NCBI RefSeq assembly: GCF_000468095.1
Contig: NZ_ASZC01000014.1
Span: 62,001-126,000, forward strand
Direction of reading: 5' to 3'
From: Pantoea sp. AS-PWVM4
GTDB lineage: Bacteria; Pseudomonadota; Gammaproteobacteria; Enterobacterales; Enterobacteriaceae
Length of the DNA stretch: 64,000 nt
Positions 49,334 to 61,951 of the stretch are shown in pieces. Every line of letters starts with the position of its first letter. Positions within the stretch are counted from its first letter, which is position 1. Under the pieces are notes generated by a model, which was not told the origin of the DNA, searched no databases, and saw only the letters and a program-made list of their open reading frames with translations. A program made the position numbers and the translations under genes.

Positions 49334-52039
49334 TCAGGCCAGACGGCCGTGGCACTGCTTATATTTTTTACCTGAACCACACGGGCAAGGATCGTTACGA
49401 CCGACCTTGCGTTCGCCGCCCTGCGCCGCCAGCGCGGCAGCCGCTGCGGTCTCATCATCCACATGACTCAACTGCTGCTGCTGTGCCAGACGCTCAGCTT
49501 CTTCACGACGCTGTTGCTCCATCGCTTCAACTTCTTCCGGCATACGCACCTGAACTTTGCTCAGGGTGCTGATCACTTCGTATTTCAGCGATTCCAGCAT
49601 GGCGGCAAACATGGAGAAAGATTCGCGCTTGTATTCCTGCTTCGGATCTTTCTGCGCGTAACCACGCAGATGAATACCCTGACGCAGATAATCCATCGCC
49701 GCCAGATGCTCTTTCCACAGTGAGTCCAGCGTTTGCAGCATCACGCCTTTTTCAAAGTTACGCATCATTTCCACGCCCACCACTTCTTCTTTGGCAGCGT
49801 AGCTTTCTGTCGCATGCTTCATGATGCGCTCGCGCAGCGTCTCTTCATGCAGGTCAGGTTCTTTATCCAGCCATTCCGCAATCGGCAGATCCAGGTCGAA
49901 ATCAGTACGCAGACGCTCTTCAAGGCCAGGCACATCCCACATTTCCTCCAGCGACTGCGGCGGAATATAGGTGTCGATGGTTGCTTTAAACACATCCTCA
50001 CGGATGCTGTTGATGGTTTCTGATACGTCAGACACATCCAGCAGCTCGTTACGCTGGCTGTAGATCGCGCGGCGCTGATCGTTAGCAACATCATCATACT
50101 CAAGCAGCTGCTTACGGATGTCGAAGTTACGGCTTTCTACTTTACGCTGCGCATTGGCAATCGCTTTGGTTACCCACGGGTGTTCAATCGCTTCACCTGG
50201 CTTCATCCCCAGCTTACGCATCATGTTAGAGACACGATCAGAGGCGAAGATACGCATCAATGCATCTTCCATTGACAGGTAGAAACGTGAAGAACCGGCG
50301 TCACCCTGACGGCCCGCACGGCCACGCAGCTGGTTATCGATACGACGGGATTCATGGCGCTCAGTACCGATGATATGTAAACCACCGGCGGCCAGAACTG
50401 CTTCATGACGCTGCTGCCAGGCGGCTTTGATTTCTTCAATCTGTGCGTCGGTTGGCGCTTCCAGCTCCGCCACTTCCGCATGCCAGTTACCACCCAGCAT
50501 AATGTCAGTACCACGACCCGCCATGTTTGTGGCGATGGTCACAGCACCAGGCTGACCAGCCTGTGCCACGATATCTGCTTCGCGGGCGTGGAATTTGGCG
50601 TTCAGTACGCTGTGTTTGATGCCGGCACGCGTCAGTTCGTTGGATACCACTTCAGATTTTTCAATTGAAATAGTACCCACCAGCACCGGCTGCCCATTGG
50701 CAGTACAGGCACGAATATCTTCAATGATGGCATCAATCTTCTCTTTCTCGGTCATGTAGACCAGATCGGCCATATCTTTACGCACCATCGGACGGTTGGT
50801 TGGCACCACGATGGTATCGAGTTTGTAGATCGAGCTAAATTCAAAAGCTTCGGTATCCGCTGTACCGGTCATACCGGCCAGTTTTTCGTAGATACGGAAA
50901 TAGTTCTGGAAAGTGATGGACGCCAGCGTCTGGTTTTCGTTCTGGATCTCCACGCCTTCTTTGGCTTCAACCGCCTGATGCAGACCATCTGACCAACGAC
51001 GACCCTGCATCGTACGACCGGTGTGTTCATCAACGATCACAACCTCACCATCTTTAACGATGTAGTCAACGTCACGGGTGAACAACGCATGCGCACGCAG
51101 AGCCGCAGTGACATGGTGCATCAGCATAATGTTGGTCGGTGAATAGAGAGATTCACCCTCATCCATAATGTTCTGGCTAACCAGCAGTTCTTCGACTTTA
51201 ACCAGACCGCGCTCAGTCATATGTGCCTGACGCGCTTTTTCATCCACCCAGAAGTCACCTTCGCCCTGGAAAGTATCGGAATCTTCTTTTTCCTGACGGA
51301 TCAGGTGCGGGATGATTTTGTTGACCTTGATATACAGGTCAGAGCTGTCTTCAGCCGGGCCAGAGATGATCAGCGGCGTACGCGCTTCATCGATCAGGAT
51401 GGAGTCGACCTCATCCACCAGCGCATAATGCAGTTTACGCTGCACGCGCTCTTCCGGGCTGAAAGCCATGTTGTCACGCAGATAGTCGAAACCATACTCG
51501 TTGTTGGTACCGTAGGTGATATCGGCAGCATAGGCAGCGCGTTTGGCAATTGACGGCATACCTGGCAGGTTGATACCCACGGTCAGACCAAGGAATTCAA
51601 ACAGCGGACGGTTATTTTCGGCGTCACGTTGAGCAAGGTAATCGTTCACGGTTACGACGTGGACGCCTTTGCCACTCAGGGCATTCAGGTAAGCAGGCAG
51701 CGTAGCTGTCAGGGTTTTACCTTCACCGGTACGCATCTCAGCGATGCAACGTTCGTTGAGTACCATGCCGCCAATCAACTGCACGTCGAAGTGGCGCATG
51801 CCAAACACACGCTTACTTGCCTCACGTACGGTGGCGAAGGCTTCCGGGATCAAGCTTTCCAGGCTTTCACCTTTTTCCAGACGCTCGCGGAATAAACCCG
51901 TTTTCGCTTTCAGTTCGTCATCGGAGAGCTTTTCAAAATCCGGCTCCATCTTATTGATGACATCCACGACTTTGCGCATGCGGCGCAGAGTACGATCATT
52001 GCTACTACCAAAAACTTTAGTTAATAATTTGATTAACAT
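49334..52039 (-). CDS. secA: Protein translocase ATPase SecA
   Basis: SecA drives secretory proteins through SecYEG. At 901 residues it equals E. coli SecA. Walker A is in [13 protein letters not shown], Walker B region in [18 protein letters not shown], the second nucleotide fold in [13 protein letters not shown], and the C-terminal zinc site in [14 protein letters not shown]. secM lies 69 bp upstream on the same transcript. A small stem TCGTG/CACGA lies between them, as expected of the SecM-controlled leader. Confidence 0.98.
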   Translation of the reverse strand: MLIKLLTKVFGSSNDRTLRRMRKVVDVINKMEPDFEKLSDDELKAKTGLFRERLEKGESLESLIPEAFATVREASKRVFGMRHFDVQLIGGMVLNERCIAEMRTGEGKTLTATLPAYLNALSGKGVHVVTVNDYLAQRDAENNRPLFEFLGLTVGINLPGMPSIAKRAAYAADITYGTNNEYGFDYLRDNMAFSPEERVQRKLHYALVDEVDSILIDEARTPLIISGPAEDSSDLYIKVNKIIPHLIRQEKEDSDTFQGEGDFWVDEKARQAHMTERGLVKVEELLVSQNIMDEGESLYSPTNIMLMHHVTAALRAHALFTRDVDYIVKDGEVVIVDEHTGRTMQGRRWSDGLHQAVEAKEGVEIQNENQTLASITFQNYFRIYEKLAGMTGTADTEAFEFSSIYKLDTIVVPTNRPMVRKDMADLVYMTEKEKIDAIIEDIRACTANGQPVLVGTISIEKSEVVSNELTRAGIKHSVLNAKFHAREADIVAQAGQPGAVTIATNMAGRGTDIMLGGNWHAEVAELEAPTDAQIEEIKAAWQQRHEAVLAAGGLHIIGTERHESRRIDNQLRGRAGRQGDAGSSRFYLSMEDALMRIFASDRVSNMMRKLGMKPGEAIEHPWVTKAIANAQRKVESRNFDIRKQLLEYDDVANDQRRAIYSQRNELLDVSDVSETINSIREDVFKATIDTYIPPQSLEEMWDVPGLEERLRTDFDLDLPIAEWLDKEPDLHEETLRERIMKHATESYAAKEEVVGVEMMRNFEKGVMLQTLDSLWKEHLAAMDYLRQGIHLRGYAQKDPKQEYKRESFSMFAAMLESLKYEVISTLSKVQVRMPEEVEAMEQQRREEAERLAQQQQLSHVDDETAAAAALAAQGGERKVGRNDPCPCGSGKKYKQCHGRLA

Positions 52040-52108
52040 GATAATTATTTTCTCAATTCAGTCGTGACACCACGAACTGCGCAATCTAAACAAAGTGAGT
52101 GAAAAAGG

Positions 52109-52615
52109 TTAGCAGTTGAGCAATGAAGGTCCGGCGCGAATGCCCTGAAGAGCAGACAACCAGAAAGCGGGGGTATTAATTTGCGGTTCTGAGACGCGAA
52201 CAGCACGTTGCGGTTCGGCAACCATCTGTGGCATCGCCGGTGAAGTCAGCAATGCTTGTAATGAATCGATGAGCGCCAGCTTTTGTGCTGCCAGCGGAGC
52301 CGCCTGATCACTCTGCGCCTGCGCCGGTGGCGTCATGCTGAAAGAGAGATGGCGAATAACGGTGCGAATGGCATGTTGATGCCAGTAATCGACATTAAAA
52401 CTTGGGCGGCGTGCCGTTTCCTGGAGACGGATCAGGTGGTCGAAACGGACGATATTACCGACAAACAGGCTGCTGACAGGCGTATCAGCGGAAGTAGGTT
52501 CGGAGGTTTGCGCACACGCGGGCAAGCCAAAACTGGCTGCAACCATCCCCAACAGGAGATGCGGCCAGAAGTAGCGTCTGCCAAATTGTCGCCAGCGTGA
52601 GAAAATCCCGATCAC
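52109..52615 (-). CDS. secM: Secretion monitor SecM
   Basis: SecM stalls its own ribosome until pulled by the Sec machinery, which opens the secA ribosome site. The 168-residue protein has a long signal peptide (RRYFWPHLLLGMVAASFGLP) and the C-terminal arrest core QGIRAGP, with Trp six residues before the Gly (FWLSALQGIRAGP). Compared with E. coli FSTPVWISQAQGIRAGP, the upstream Phe is replaced (INTPAFWL) and Ile after Trp is Leu. The start is GTG at 52615. Confidence 0.92.
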   Translation of the reverse strand: MIGIFSRWRQFGRRYFWPHLLLGMVAASFGLPACAQTSEPTSADTPVSSLFVGNIVRFDHLIRLQETARRPSFNVDYWHQHAIRTVIRHLSFSMTPPAQAQSDQAAPLAAQKLALIDSLQALLTSPAMPQMVAEPQRAVRVSEPQINTPAFWLSALQGIRAGPSLLNC

Positions 52616-52818
52616 AACCCGTCCACAATGCTTCAGTAAAATAGTATTCCCGCCTGCGGCGGTACTTACCCTGCCAATTCAGGCGCCTGATAATAGCATT
52701 TATGTGTGGCTTCCACACCAGTGATTCAATGGTCGTCGGGCGAATTCACGCTTTTTCGTACAAGAACTAACCCGTGTTGGCAGTGAAATGCGAGTCGTTA
52801 CGCAGAAAGGATAGAGAA

Positions 52819-52874
52819 TAAAAAAACGGCAGGTTCCACTGACCGGAGAGAGTGTCAGGGAGACCCGCCGTTTT
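52819..52874 (-). terminator. Terminator of lpxC
   Basis: Minus-strand ACGGCGGGT pairs with ACCTGCCGT (one mismatch), with an inner CTGAC/GTCAG stem, and TTTTTTATT follows. It lies 9 bp after the lpxC stop. It separates the dcw cluster transcript from secM-secA, whose promoter must lie in 52616-52818. Confidence 0.8.
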
Positions 52875-52883
52875 ATGTCTGAC

Positions 52884-53801
52884 TTACGCCAGAACCAGAT
52901 TGGGTGCTTTGAATGCCAGCGGCAGTTCAGCTTCGTCTTCGAAGGTTGCCCATTCCCAGGCTTCCTGCTTCGCCAGTACCGCTTGCAGCAGCTTGTTGTT
53001 CAATGCATGGCCTGATTTAAAGGCGGTAAACGCGCCAATAACGTTGTGGCCGCACATAAACAGGTCGCCGATCGCGTCCAGCATTTTGTGACGAACGAAC
53101 TCATCCTCAAAGCGCAGACCTTCTTCGTTCAGTACGCGGAAATCATCGAGGCCAATCGCACAATCTAAACTACCGCCCAGGCACAGGCCTTTAGACTGCA
53201 GATATTCGATTTCACGCATAAAGCCGAAAGTACGCGCACGGCTGATCTGGCGAACAAACGCCTCGGCCGAGAAGTTCAGCTGATAGCGCTGCGAACTTGA
53301 ATCAATTGCCGGATGTTTGAAATCGATGGTGAAGTCGAGTGAGAAACCATTGTACGGTTTAATCTCTGCCCACTTGTCGCCATCTTCAACGCGCACCGCT
53401 TGCTTAACACGCACAAATTTCTTCGCGCTGTTCAGCTCTTCGATGCCCGCATCCATCAGCAGATAGATAAAAGGTGCAGCACTGCCGTCCATGATCGGGA
53501 TTTCCGGCGCATCAACTTCAACAATGATGTTGTCGATACCCAGACCCGCCAGCGCGGCATTCAGGTGTTCTACGGTCGAAATACGCACGCCTTCATCATT
53601 CACCAGGCAAGTACTCAGCATGGTGTCGCGCACGTATTTTGCATCAGCCGGGAAATCTACCGGTGGATTCAAGTCTGTGCGACGATAGATGACCCCGGTA
53701 TTAGCCGACGCAGGGCGTAAGGTCAGCGTGACTTTTTTGCCGGTATGTAAACCGACGCCAGTCGCCTGAACAATACGTTTTAATGTCCTTTGTTTGATCA
53801 T
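52884..53801 (-). CDS. lpxC: UDP-3-O-acyl-N-acetylglucosamine deacetylase LpxC
   Basis: LpxC catalyses the committed step of lipid A synthesis, a zinc-dependent deacetylation. The 305-residue protein has Zn ligands in [10 protein letters not shown] (His near 79) and [10 protein letters not shown] (His near 238, Asp near 242), and GLHTGKKV at the start. The start at 53801 matches E. coli. It ends [11 protein letters not shown]; the short hydrophobic C-terminus is the FtsH degradation signal in E. coli. Confidence 0.97.
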   Translation of the reverse strand: MIKQRTLKRIVQATGVGLHTGKKVTLTLRPASANTGVIYRRTDLNPPVDFPADAKYVRDTMLSTCLVNDEGVRISTVEHLNAALAGLGIDNIIVEVDAPEIPIMDGSAAPFIYLLMDAGIEELNSAKKFVRVKQAVRVEDGDKWAEIKPYNGFSLDFTIDFKHPAIDSSSQRYQLNFSAEAFVRQISRARTFGFMREIEYLQSKGLCLGGSLDCAIGLDDFRVLNEEGLRFEDEFVRHKMLDAIGDLFMCGHNVIGAFTAFKSGHALNNKLLQAVLAKQEAWEWATFEDEAELPLAFKAPNLVLA

Positions 53802-53902
53802 CGCATTATCTCGCAATATTACCCATCCGACCGCCAGTATAAATTACCGGCGGGCGAACACTTTAGCACAAAGAGCGGAGAATCCCAATTCTCGGGATAT
53901 TC

Positions 53903-55057
53903 TTAGTCGGCCTGCTTACGCAGAAACGCCGGAATATCCAGATAGTCAGGCTCTTTGCTTGACGAAGCAGCCGGGTCGTTAACCACTTTCGCAGCAGGTT
54001 TTTGCTCCTGCGGCAGCGGCGCCATGCCATGCTGCTGGTAACGATGGTCCATCACTGGCTGGCTGGCCGGTTTGTTGGTCACCAGGGTGATTTCCGGACG
54101 CTTGTCCATACCGATACCGGTCGCGACCACGGTCACACGCAGTTCATCGTTCATCTCTGGATCCAGAGAAGTACCGATTACCACGGTAGCGTTGTCTGAA
54201 GCGAAGGCACGGATGGTGTTACCCACGGTTTCGAACTCGTCGAGACGCAGATCGAAGCCAGCGGTGATGTTAACCAGCACCCCACGCGCGCCAGACAGGT
54301 CGATATCTTCCAGCAGCGGGCTGGAGATCGCCATTTCGGCCGCTTCTTCCGCACGGTCTTCACCACATGCCACGCCAGAACCCATCATGGCGTAACCCAT
54401 CTCTGACATCACCGTACGTACGTCGGCGAAGTCAACGTTCATCAGACCCGGACGGGTAATCAGCTCGGCGATACCCTGCACCGCACCTTTCAGTACGTCG
54501 TTAGCTGCACCGAAGGCATCCAGCAGAGAAATGCCACGACCCAGCACTTTCAGCAGCTTGTCGTTCGGAATCGTGATCAGTGAATCGACATGCTTCGACA
54601 GTTCAGCGATACCCTGCTCGGCAAAAGCCATGCGCTTTTTACCTTCGAAGTTGAAGGGCTTAGTCACCACCGCAACGGTCAGGATACCCAAATCTTTCGC
54701 GACTTCTGCAACCACCGGTGCCGCACCCGTACCGGTGCCGCCGCCCATGCCCGCCGCAATAAACACCATGTCTGCCCCATCCAGCGCAGAACGCAGTGCT
54801 TCGCGATCTTCTTCCGCTGAGGTGCGACCGACTTCCGGGTTTGCACCCGCACCCAGACCCTTGGTGATATTGGTCCCGATCTGGATAGTCTGGCCGACCG
54901 CCGTTTTACGTAACGCCTGCGCGTCGGTGTTCACAGCGAAGAATTCCACACCTTCGATACGCTCGCGTACCATGTGTTCTACGGCGTTGCCACCGCCACC
55001 GCCGACGCCGATGACTTTAATCACCGCGTCATTGGTCAATTCCATAGGTTCAAACAT
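53903..55057 (-). CDS. ftsZ: Cell division protein FtsZ
   Basis: FtsZ is the tubulin-like GTPase that forms the Z-ring. The 384-residue protein has the GTP loop GMGGGTGTGAAPV near 105-117, an N-terminal VIGVGGGGGNAVEHM, and NVDFADVRTVMSEMG. The C-terminal peptide PDYLDIPAFLRKQAD binds FtsA, ZipA and MinC; a flexible linker precedes it. It follows ftsA after 71 bp. The ZapD gene in this window encodes one of its crosslinkers. Confidence 0.98.
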   Translation of the reverse strand: MFEPMELTNDAVIKVIGVGGGGGNAVEHMVRERIEGVEFFAVNTDAQALRKTAVGQTIQIGTNITKGLGAGANPEVGRTSAEEDREALRSALDGADMVFIAAGMGGGTGTGAAPVVAEVAKDLGILTVAVVTKPFNFEGKKRMAFAEQGIAELSKHVDSLITIPNDKLLKVLGRGISLLDAFGAANDVLKGAVQGIAELITRPGLMNVDFADVRTVMSEMGYAMMGSGVACGEDRAEEAAEMAISSPLLEDIDLSGARGVLVNITAGFDLRLDEFETVGNTIRAFASDNATVVIGTSLDPEMNDELRVTVVATGIGMDKRPEITLVTNKPASQPVMDHRYQQHGMAPLPQEQKPAAKVVNDPAASSSKEPDYLDIPAFLRKQAD

Positions 55058-55128
55058 GATTTCTCTCCGTTATGTGCCTGTCGCCTGGAGATCATAAAAA
55101 CTGCCAGCATGATCCCCTTTTACAAAAA

Positions 55129-56385
55129 TTAAAACTCTTTCTTCAGCCAGCTGTTGATTCGTTTGAACCAGTTACCCACTGAAGCACGTTTTTCCGTTTC
55201 CGCATCACCATTCATATGTGACTCTTTGCCGTAATGCAGCAGACCAACTGCGGTTGAATAGTACGGCTCCTGCGCATAATCCGTCAGGCCGGTGATGTTC
55301 AGTGGCTGACCAATACGCACCTGCGTGTGAAAAACACGCTGGGCGCAGGCCGCCAGGCCTTCAATCTGCGCCGCGCCACCGGTCAGCACAATACCGGCTG
55401 CCAGATGGTGCTTCACGCCCTGCTGGCGCAGCTGTTCCTGCAATTGCAGAATCTCGTCATTCACCAGATTCAGCAGTTCGGTGTAACGCGGCTCAATCAC
55501 TTCTGCCAGCGTCTGACGCTGCAAACTACGCGGTGGGCGTCCACCCACACTCGGGACTTCCACATTCTCGTCTTTACCGACGATGGAACCCAGCGCGCAG
55601 CCATGACGAACTTTAATCGCTTCAGCGTCCGTCGGCGGTGTACCAAAAGCGTAAGCGATATCGCTGGTCACCACATTCCCGGCATACGGGATCACTTTGG
55701 TGTGACGCAGCGCGCCGCCGGTATACACCGCGATATCCATAGTACCGCCACCGATGTCGACCACGCACACGCCCAATTCGCGCTCATCTTCCGTCAACAC
55801 CGAGAAGCTGGAAGCCAAACCGGCAAAAATCAGTTGGTCCACTTTCAGACCGCATCGTTCCACCGCTTTCACGATATTTTTCGCCATATCGTTGTGGCAG
55901 GTGATCAAATGAACTTTCGCCTGCATGCGCACACCGGACAGCCCAACCGGATTCTTAATGCCTTCCTGGTAGTCGATGGCATATTCCTGCGGAATCACAT
56001 GCAGGATACGATGTTCATCACGAACGCGAACCGATTTAGCGGTATGCACCACGTTCTCTACATCATCCTGAGTGACTTCCTCTTCGGAAATCGGAACCAT
56101 CCCGATTTCGTTCTGACAACTGATATGTTTGCCCGATAAAGCAAGGTAGACGGAAGAAATCTGGCAATCTGCCATCAGTTCAGCCTGATCGATGGCGCGC
56201 TGCACGCATTTCACCACCGACTCAAGGTCATTCACGCCACCTTTGTCCATACCGCGAGACGGGCAGCTGCCCACCCCAATAATGTTGACCATACCATCGG
56301 GCAGAATTTCCCCAACCAGGGCGGCGACCTTCGCGGTGCCGATTTCAAGTCCTACTACCAGTTTTCTGTCCGTTGCCTTGATCAT
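55129..56385 (-). CDS. ftsA: Cell division protein FtsA
   Basis: FtsA is an actin-like ATPase that tethers FtsZ to the membrane. The 418-residue protein has [16 protein letters not shown] (phosphate 1), [19 protein letters not shown] (phosphate 2) and [13 protein letters not shown] (adenosine). The C-terminal amphipathic helix [15 protein letters not shown] binds the membrane. The start overlaps the ftsQ stop by 4 bp. Confidence 0.97.
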   Translation of the reverse strand: MIKATDRKLVVGLEIGTAKVAALVGEILPDGMVNIIGVGSCPSRGMDKGGVNDLESVVKCVQRAIDQAELMADCQISSVYLALSGKHISCQNEIGMVPISEEEVTQDDVENVVHTAKSVRVRDEHRILHVIPQEYAIDYQEGIKNPVGLSGVRMQAKVHLITCHNDMAKNIVKAVERCGLKVDQLIFAGLASSFSVLTEDERELGVCVVDIGGGTMDIAVYTGGALRHTKVIPYAGNVVTSDIAYAFGTPPTDAEAIKVRHGCALGSIVGKDENVEVPSVGGRPPRSLQRQTLAEVIEPRYTELLNLVNDEILQLQEQLRQQGVKHHLAAGIVLTGGAAQIEGLAACAQRVFHTQVRIGQPLNITGLTDYAQEPYYSTAVGLLHYGKESHMNGDAETEKRASVGNWFKRINSWLKKEF

Positions 56386-57221
56386 TGTTGTTTAGCCTGT
56401 GCCTGGTTCTGTTGCTGATTGACTTCCTGTGGCTCTAACGGTGCCGGTGTCCATCCTACGGCAGCACCCGAGTCATAGCGCAAATCGACATAGCTGATGC
56501 GCTTGTTACCGCTCTGGGCCTGCTGTTGCAGTTCCGGGTAGAGCTCAATAAAACGGTTCAGACGCTTCATGGTATCGCTGCGTCCCAACTCGATGCGCAC
56601 ATCATCGCTGGTCACCAGCTGCCACGAGCGCCGCGCCGTCATCGACGCGACCTTCAGGGTAAACTTGCTGGCCTTCAGTACATCACTCATGGTGTGATAC
56701 CCGGCCAGCACCTCTTTCTCACTGCCTTCCGGCCCGTACAGCATTGGCATGGTTTCTTTACCAATGTGACTGGCCGGGATACTGAAGGAGACACCATCAG
56801 CGTCCACCATGTGCAGGTCATTCCAGCGTGCCACTGGAACATACTCCACCAGGTTAATCTTCAGCTCATCAGGCCACTGCTTACGCACGCTGACCTGTTT
56901 AATCCACGGCAAACGTTCAATTTGCTGCTGGATAATGTCGACATCCTGCGACATAAAGGTACCCGGTGCGCCGAGTGACAAAATCGCCTGGCGAATGTCA
57001 TCGTGCGTGGTGTAATGCGTTTCACCGGTCACCACCAGTTTCGATAATGGCAGGCGAGATGCATCGTTCATCCACTTCAACACCACCAGCCCGCCAGCCA
57101 CCATAATGCCTAACACAATCAGCAGGAACACGATGCCGAAAAGCCGGGCACCGTTGCTACGCCCGGAGCGCGTGCGCTCCTGGGGTTCGCGGTTGCGTAC
57201 GTTCAGCGCCGCCTGTGACAT
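56382..57221 (-). CDS. ftsQ: Cell division protein FtsQ
   Basis: FtsQ is a single-pass inner-membrane divisome protein that recruits FtsB and FtsL. The 279-residue protein has a cytosolic basic N-terminus, one helix ([21 protein letters not shown]), the POTRA domain ([20 protein letters not shown]) and the beta domain ending [14 protein letters not shown], with a Gln-rich tail. The start at 57221 gives [12 protein letters not shown], as in E. coli, and is 2 bp past the ddlB stop codon. Confidence 0.95.
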   Translation of the reverse strand: MSQAALNVRNREPQERTRSGRSNGARLFGIVFLLIVLGIMVAGGLVVLKWMNDASRLPLSKLVVTGETHYTTHDDIRQAILSLGAPGTFMSQDVDIIQQQIERLPWIKQVSVRKQWPDELKINLVEYVPVARWNDLHMVDADGVSFSIPASHIGKETMPMLYGPEGSEKEVLAGYHTMSDVLKASKFTLKVASMTARRSWQLVTSDDVRIELGRSDTMKRLNRFIELYPELQQQAQSGNKRISYVDLRYDSGAAVGWTPAPLEPQEVNQQQNQAQAKQQ

Positions 57222-57222
57222 A

Positions 57223-58143
57223 TCAGTCGGCCAACTCCAGAATACGGGCAACCAGCTGCGGGAAGCTGAGTCCCGCCTGCTTCGCTGCCATCGGCACCAG
57301 ACTATGGCTGGTCATTCCCGGCGAAGTATTCACTTCCAGCAGCTGGAAATTATCCTCACCGTCGACCATCACATCCACTCGTCCCCAGCCGCTGCAACCT
57401 AATGCCCGCCAGGCCGCCAGTACCAACGCCTGCAATTCTGCTTCACGCTCAGCACTCAAGCCGCTCGGGCAGAAGTATTGAGTATCGTCAGAAATGTATT
57501 TTGCTTCATAGTCATAGAACTCACTGGCGGTTTGAATTTTGATGGATGGCAGAATCTGGTCGCCTAAAATGCCGACGGTGTATTCCGCACCACTCAAAAA
57601 CGCTTCCACCAGCACGTCATCATCGTGACGAAACGCTTCTGCCAGCGCCGCCGGTAACGCATCGCGCGTATTAACCCGGCTGATCCCCACGCTTGAACCT
57701 TCGCAGCTTGGTTTGACGAACACCGGTAAGCCCAGTGCATCAATATCGGCCAACGTCTGCGCATCCAGCCCATTTTCCTGCTGCTGACGCGTCAGCCAGA
57801 CAAATTTTCCAGCCGGCAATCCCCTGCCCTGCCACAGCAATTTGCTGCGCAGTTTATCCATAGTGATCGCCGAGGCCATAACACCGCTGCCGGTGTAGGG
57901 GATCTGCTGGAATTCCAGCACCGCCTGCAAAGTACCGTCTTCACCGCCACGACCATGCAGGGCAATGAAAGCTTTATCAAATCCTTGTTGTTTCAGGGTG
58001 AGAACTGAAACATCGCGCGTATCCACCGGATGCGCGTTAATACCCATCTCGCGCAATCCAGCCAGCACCGCGCTACCGGACATCAACGAAACTTCACGCT
58101 CCGCCGAGGTGCCGCCAAACAAAACCGCAACCTTCTCAGCCAT
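57223..58143 (-). CDS. ddlB: D-alanine--D-alanine ligase B
   Basis: DdlB joins two D-alanines with ATP for the peptidoglycan stem peptide. The 306-residue ATP-grasp enzyme has [20 protein letters not shown] at the start, [33 protein letters not shown] and the metal site [16 protein letters not shown]. The start overlaps the murC end by 8 bp and the stop abuts ftsQ. Confidence 0.97.
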   Translation of the reverse strand: MAEKVAVLFGGTSAEREVSLMSGSAVLAGLREMGINAHPVDTRDVSVLTLKQQGFDKAFIALHGRGGEDGTLQAVLEFQQIPYTGSGVMASAITMDKLRSKLLWQGRGLPAGKFVWLTRQQQENGLDAQTLADIDALGLPVFVKPSCEGSSVGISRVNTRDALPAALAEAFRHDDDVLVEAFLSGAEYTVGILGDQILPSIKIQTASEFYDYEAKYISDDTQYFCPSGLSAEREAELQALVLAAWRALGCSGWGRVDVMVDGEDNFQLLEVNTSPGMTSHSLVPMAAKQAGLSFPQLVARILELAD

Positions 58144-59611
58144 TGCGCACCTCCGCCTTCACTGCGGGCTGTAAACGGATTTCCGCCAGCTTGCGCGCGA
58201 TTTTGCCAATATTACCTGCGCCCTGAACAATCACCAGGTCGTTGCCACTCAACAGGGGTGCCAGCGTCTCTGGCAGCGCATCGTGTTCAGACACCAGAAT
58301 CGGGTCAACTTTGCCGCGACCACGAATCGCGCGGCACAGCGAACGGCTATCCGCTCCCGGAATCGCGGCTTCGCCCGCCGGATACACATCCAGCATCAGC
58401 AACACATCCACCTGTGACAACACGTTGGCAAAGTCGTCAAACAGATCGCGGGTGCGCGTGTAGCGATGCGGCTGAAATACCATCACCAGTTTTTTCTCTG
58501 GCCAGCCAGCGCGCGCAGCTTTGATCGTCACATCCACCTCGGTGGGGTGATGACCATAATCGTCGACCAGCATCGCGCTACCCGGCGTACCGTTAACCGG
58601 GGCGGTATCAAACTCACCCAGCACATCAAAACGTCGGCCCGTGCCCTGGAAGCTTTCGAGCGCAGCCAGAATCGCGTTGTCGTCGATGCCTTCTTCAGTC
58701 GCTACCGCCACCGCAGCCGCTGCGTTGAGCGCGTTATGGCGACCCGGCGCATTCAGCGTCACATGCAGCACTGGCTTGTCGTGACGAATCAGGGTGAAGT
58801 GCCCCTGAGCACCACGCTGCTCATAATTTTCGATGCGCACATCAGCATCTTCGCTAAAACCATAGGTGGTGAGTTGACGGCCGACGCGCGGGATCAGATC
58901 GCGGATCACCACATCATCGACACACATCACCGCACGGCCGTAGAACGGCAGGTTATGCAGGAAATTGATAAACGTCTGTTTCAGGTTCTCGAAATCGCCC
59001 TGATAGGTATCCATATGATCGGCTTCGATATTGGTGACAATCGCCACCATCGGTTGCAAATGCAGGAACGACGCATCGCTTTCATCCGCTTCAGCAATCA
59101 GATAACGACTGCTGCCCAGCCGTGCATGGGTACCTGCGGCTTTCACCAGGCCACCGTTGACGAAGGTCGGATCCAGGCCACCTTCGGCATAAATACTGGC
59201 TACCATCGCGGTAGTGGTGGTTTTGCCGTGCGTACCGGCAATCGCGATGCCGTGGCGGAAGCGCATCAGCTCCGCCAGCATCTCTGCGCGACGAATCACC
59301 GGGATACGCTGCTCACGCGCCGCCACCAGTTCCGGGTTGTCCTGCGCCACGGCAGTGGAGACCACCACCACACTCGCATCGGTCACGTTTTCCGGGCGAT
59401 GGTTGAAATAGATCGTTGCGCCCAGCAATGCCAGATGCTGCGTCACCGGGTTGGGTGCCAAATCGGAACCGCTAATATGATAACCTTCGTTCGCCAACAC
59501 TTCGGCAATACCGCCCATGCCAGCACCGCCAATGCCGACAAAGTGGATGTGCCGGACGCGACGCATCTCGGGCACAATGGAACGCAGTTTTGCCAATTGT
59601 TGTGTATTCAT
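58136..59611 (-). CDS. murC: UDP-N-acetylmuramate--L-alanine ligase
   Basis: MurC adds L-Ala to UDP-MurNAc. The 491-residue protein equals E. coli MurC. It has the UDP loop [20 protein letters not shown] loop [25 protein letters not shown], and [10 protein letters not shown]. It precedes ddlB, which makes the D-Ala-D-Ala later added by MurF. Confidence 0.97.
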   Translation of the reverse strand: MNTQQLAKLRSIVPEMRRVRHIHFVGIGGAGMGGIAEVLANEGYHISGSDLAPNPVTQHLALLGATIYFNHRPENVTDASVVVVSTAVAQDNPELVAAREQRIPVIRRAEMLAELMRFRHGIAIAGTHGKTTTTAMVASIYAEGGLDPTFVNGGLVKAAGTHARLGSSRYLIAEADESDASFLHLQPMVAIVTNIEADHMDTYQGDFENLKQTFINFLHNLPFYGRAVMCVDDVVIRDLIPRVGRQLTTYGFSEDADVRIENYEQRGAQGHFTLIRHDKPVLHVTLNAPGRHNALNAAAAVAVATEEGIDDNAILAALESFQGTGRRFDVLGEFDTAPVNGTPGSAMLVDDYGHHPTEVDVTIKAARAGWPEKKLVMVFQPHRYTRTRDLFDDFANVLSQVDVLLMLDVYPAGEAAIPGADSRSLCRAIRGRGKVDPILVSEHDALPETLAPLLSGNDLVIVQGAGNIGKIARKLAEIRLQPAVKAEVRNG

Positions 59612-59681
59612 CTGTCTCTGTTACCTGTGTTTTCCATTTGTACCTGAACCAGGTACGGGTCAATCTGACTGACCGATTAAC

Positions 59682-60740
59682 TTACTTCGCGGCGCGCGCA
59701 ACTTCCTGAGCAACCCGTTCAGTTGCATCGGGAATCGCCACCTGGCGGGCTTTTTCTGCCATCTCCAGCAAGGTAGCGCGATCCCAGTGGCGCAGCGTCT
59801 CCGCGACCACAGCCGCGGTGAACTGCGGCTGCTCAAAAATTTTGGCTGCGCCCGCCTGCTCCAGCGGCAACGCATTCCAGTACTGCTGACGATCCTTATG
59901 CATGAAAGGCACGAAAATCGCCGGTAAGCCTGCGGCGGCCACTTCACTGACGGTCAGCGCACCGGAACGGCACACCACCACATCAGCCCAGGCATAAGCA
60001 GCAGCCATGTCATCGATGAACTCGGTGACTTTATGCTGCGGCTGACCCGCATCGCGATACGCCTGTTGCACCGTCTCCAGCGCACCTTTGCCGGTCTGAT
60101 GCCATAACGTGATGACATCACCGAGTTCAGCGGCAACCTGCGGCAGCGTCTGATTGAGGATGCGCGCCCCCTGGCTGCCCCCTACGACCAGCACACGCAC
60201 CGGACCGCTACGCCCAGTCAGGCGTTCAGCAGGTAACGGCAGCGCCAACACATCGGTACGTACCGGGTTTCCGACCACATCCGCATTGGGGAATGCGCCG
60301 GGAAAAGCCTGCATCACTTTGCTGGCGATCTTTGCCAGCCATTTGTTGGTCAGCCCGGCGATACCGTTCTGTTCATGCAGCACCACCGGGATACCGCAGC
60401 TCCATGCCGCCAGACCACCAGGGCCAGACACATAACCGCCCATACCCAATACCACATCTGGCTGCCAGTCCTTCATGATGCGGCGCGCCTGACGCCAGGC
60501 ATTAAAGATGCGCAGCGGTGCCAGCAGTTGGGCTTTCACCCCTTTGCCACGTAATCCGCTGATGCGGATAAAATCAATCTCGATACCATGTTTTGGCACC
60601 AGATCGGCTTCCATGCGATCGGCGGTCCCCAGCCAGCGTACCTGCCAGCCCTGTTCCATCAGATGATGGGCGACAGCCAGACCAGGGAACACATGTCCAC
60701 CGGTTCCACCTGCCATCACCATCAGTCGCTTCCCACTCAT
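59682..60740 (-). CDS. murG: UDP-GlcNAc:lipid I GlcNAc transferase MurG
   Basis: MurG makes lipid II from lipid I on the inner face of the membrane. The 352-residue GT-B protein has [55 protein letters not shown] and the C-terminal [19 protein letters not shown]. The start overlaps the ftsW stop by 4 bp. Confidence 0.97.
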   Translation of the reverse strand: MSGKRLMVMAGGTGGHVFPGLAVAHHLMEQGWQVRWLGTADRMEADLVPKHGIEIDFIRISGLRGKGVKAQLLAPLRIFNAWRQARRIMKDWQPDVVLGMGGYVSGPGGLAAWSCGIPVVLHEQNGIAGLTNKWLAKIASKVMQAFPGAFPNADVVGNPVRTDVLALPLPAERLTGRSGPVRVLVVGGSQGARILNQTLPQVAAELGDVITLWHQTGKGALETVQQAYRDAGQPQHKVTEFIDDMAAAYAWADVVVCRSGALTVSEVAAAGLPAIFVPFMHKDRQQYWNALPLEQAGAAKIFEQPQFTAAVVAETLRHWDRATLLEMAEKARQVAIPDATERVAQEVARAAK

Positions 60741-61951
60741 CGACCACCTCGGGTAAACGCCTGGGCTTTCGCCAGACGCGTTTCATAATCTATGCGCAAC
60801 AAAAACACGATGGCCGTCGACATAATGATCAAACTGGAACCACCGTAACTAATTAGCGGTAACGTCAGACCTTTGGTCGGCAGCATACCGGCAGCCGCCC
60901 CGACGTTAACCAATGCCTGGAAGCTGAACCATACGCCGATGGAACAGGCCAGAAAGCCGGAAAAACGTTGGTCGATCTCCAGCGCGCGACGGCCAATCGA
61001 CATCGCGCGAAAAGCGACGAAGAATACCATCAACAGCGCCAAAACCACACCGGCATAACCCAATTCTTCACCGATGATGGAGAAGATAAAGTCGGTATGC
61101 GCTTCCGGCAGATATTCCAGTTTCTGCACCGAGTTGCCCAGCCCCTGCCCCCAGAACTCACCACGGCCAAACGCCATCAATGACTGGGTTAACTGGTAGC
61201 CGCTACCAAACGGATCTTCCCACGGGTTCCAGAACGACGTCACACGACGCATACGATAGGGTTCCGCGATAATCAGCAGCACCACGGCGAAAATACCGGA
61301 ACCGATGATTGCGAGGAACTGCCACAACTTCGCGCCTGCCAGAAACAGCATCGCCAGCGTGGTGACAAACAGCACCACCACCGTTCCGAGGTCGGGCTGC
61401 GCCAGCAGTAACACCGCCAGCACCACCATCACGCCCATCGGTTTACAGAAGCCCCAGAAGTTGTTACGCACCTCTTCCACTTTGCGCACCAGATAGCTGG
61501 CGAGATAGCAGAACAGCGACAGCTTCGATAGCTCCGCAGGCTGAATACGCAGCGGTCCCAATGCAATCCAGCGCGATGCACCGTTGACCGAGCTACCCAC
61601 CACCAGCACCACCAGCAGCATCACTACGGACACCACCAGCATGGCATTGCTGTAGCGTTGCCAGAAATCCATCGGCACGCGCAAAGTGACCAGCGCCATA
61701 CCGAACGCCAGTGCGATATAAAAAGCATCACGCTTGGCAAAATAGAACGGGTCTTCATTCAAGCGCTGCCCCACCGGCATTGAGGCCGAGGTCACCATAA
61801 TGAAGCCTACCAGGGCCAGACCAAACGTCAGCCACAGCAGCGTGCGGTCGTACAGCACCACCGGCGCATCTTCGTTTTCCCGCGCGCCCATCACCCAATC
61901 TTTCAGGCGCAGGGAAAGGAAGCTGGCTACTCCGGCACCGGGAATGCGCAT
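60737..61951 (-). CDS. ftsW: Lipid II polymerase FtsW
   Basis: FtsW is the SEDS-family septal glycosyltransferase acting with FtsI. The 404-residue, 10-helix protein has [25 protein letters not shown], the [18 protein letters not shown] loop and [12 protein letters not shown]. The start and the murD stop share a base at 61951; a later in-frame Met (residue 21, MGARENED) is possible but the coupled start is preferred. Confidence 0.96.
   Translation of the reverse strand: MRIPGAGVASFLSLRLKDWVMGARENEDAPVVLYDRTLLWLTFGLALVGFIMVTSASMPVGQRLNEDPFYFAKRDAFYIALAFGMALVTLRVPMDFWQRYSNAMLVVSVVMLLVVLVVGSSVNGASRWIALGPLRIQPAELSKLSLFCYLASYLVRKVEEVRNNFWGFCKPMGVMVVLAVLLLAQPDLGTVVVLFVTTLAMLFLAGAKLWQFLAIIGSGIFAVVLLIIAEPYRMRRVTSFWNPWEDPFGSGYQLTQSLMAFGRGEFWGQGLGNSVQKLEYLPEAHTDFIFSIIGEELGYAGVVLALLMVFFVAFRAMSIGRRALEIDQRFSGFLACSIGVWFSFQALVNVGAAAGMLPTKGLTLPLISYGGSSLIIMSTAIVFLLRIDYETRLAKAQAFTRGGR

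Noticed and set aside
58466-59647. 393-codon open frame on the plus strand
   Set aside because: It is antisense to murC throughout, has no ribosome site or family motif, and results from the GC-rich codon pattern of murC.
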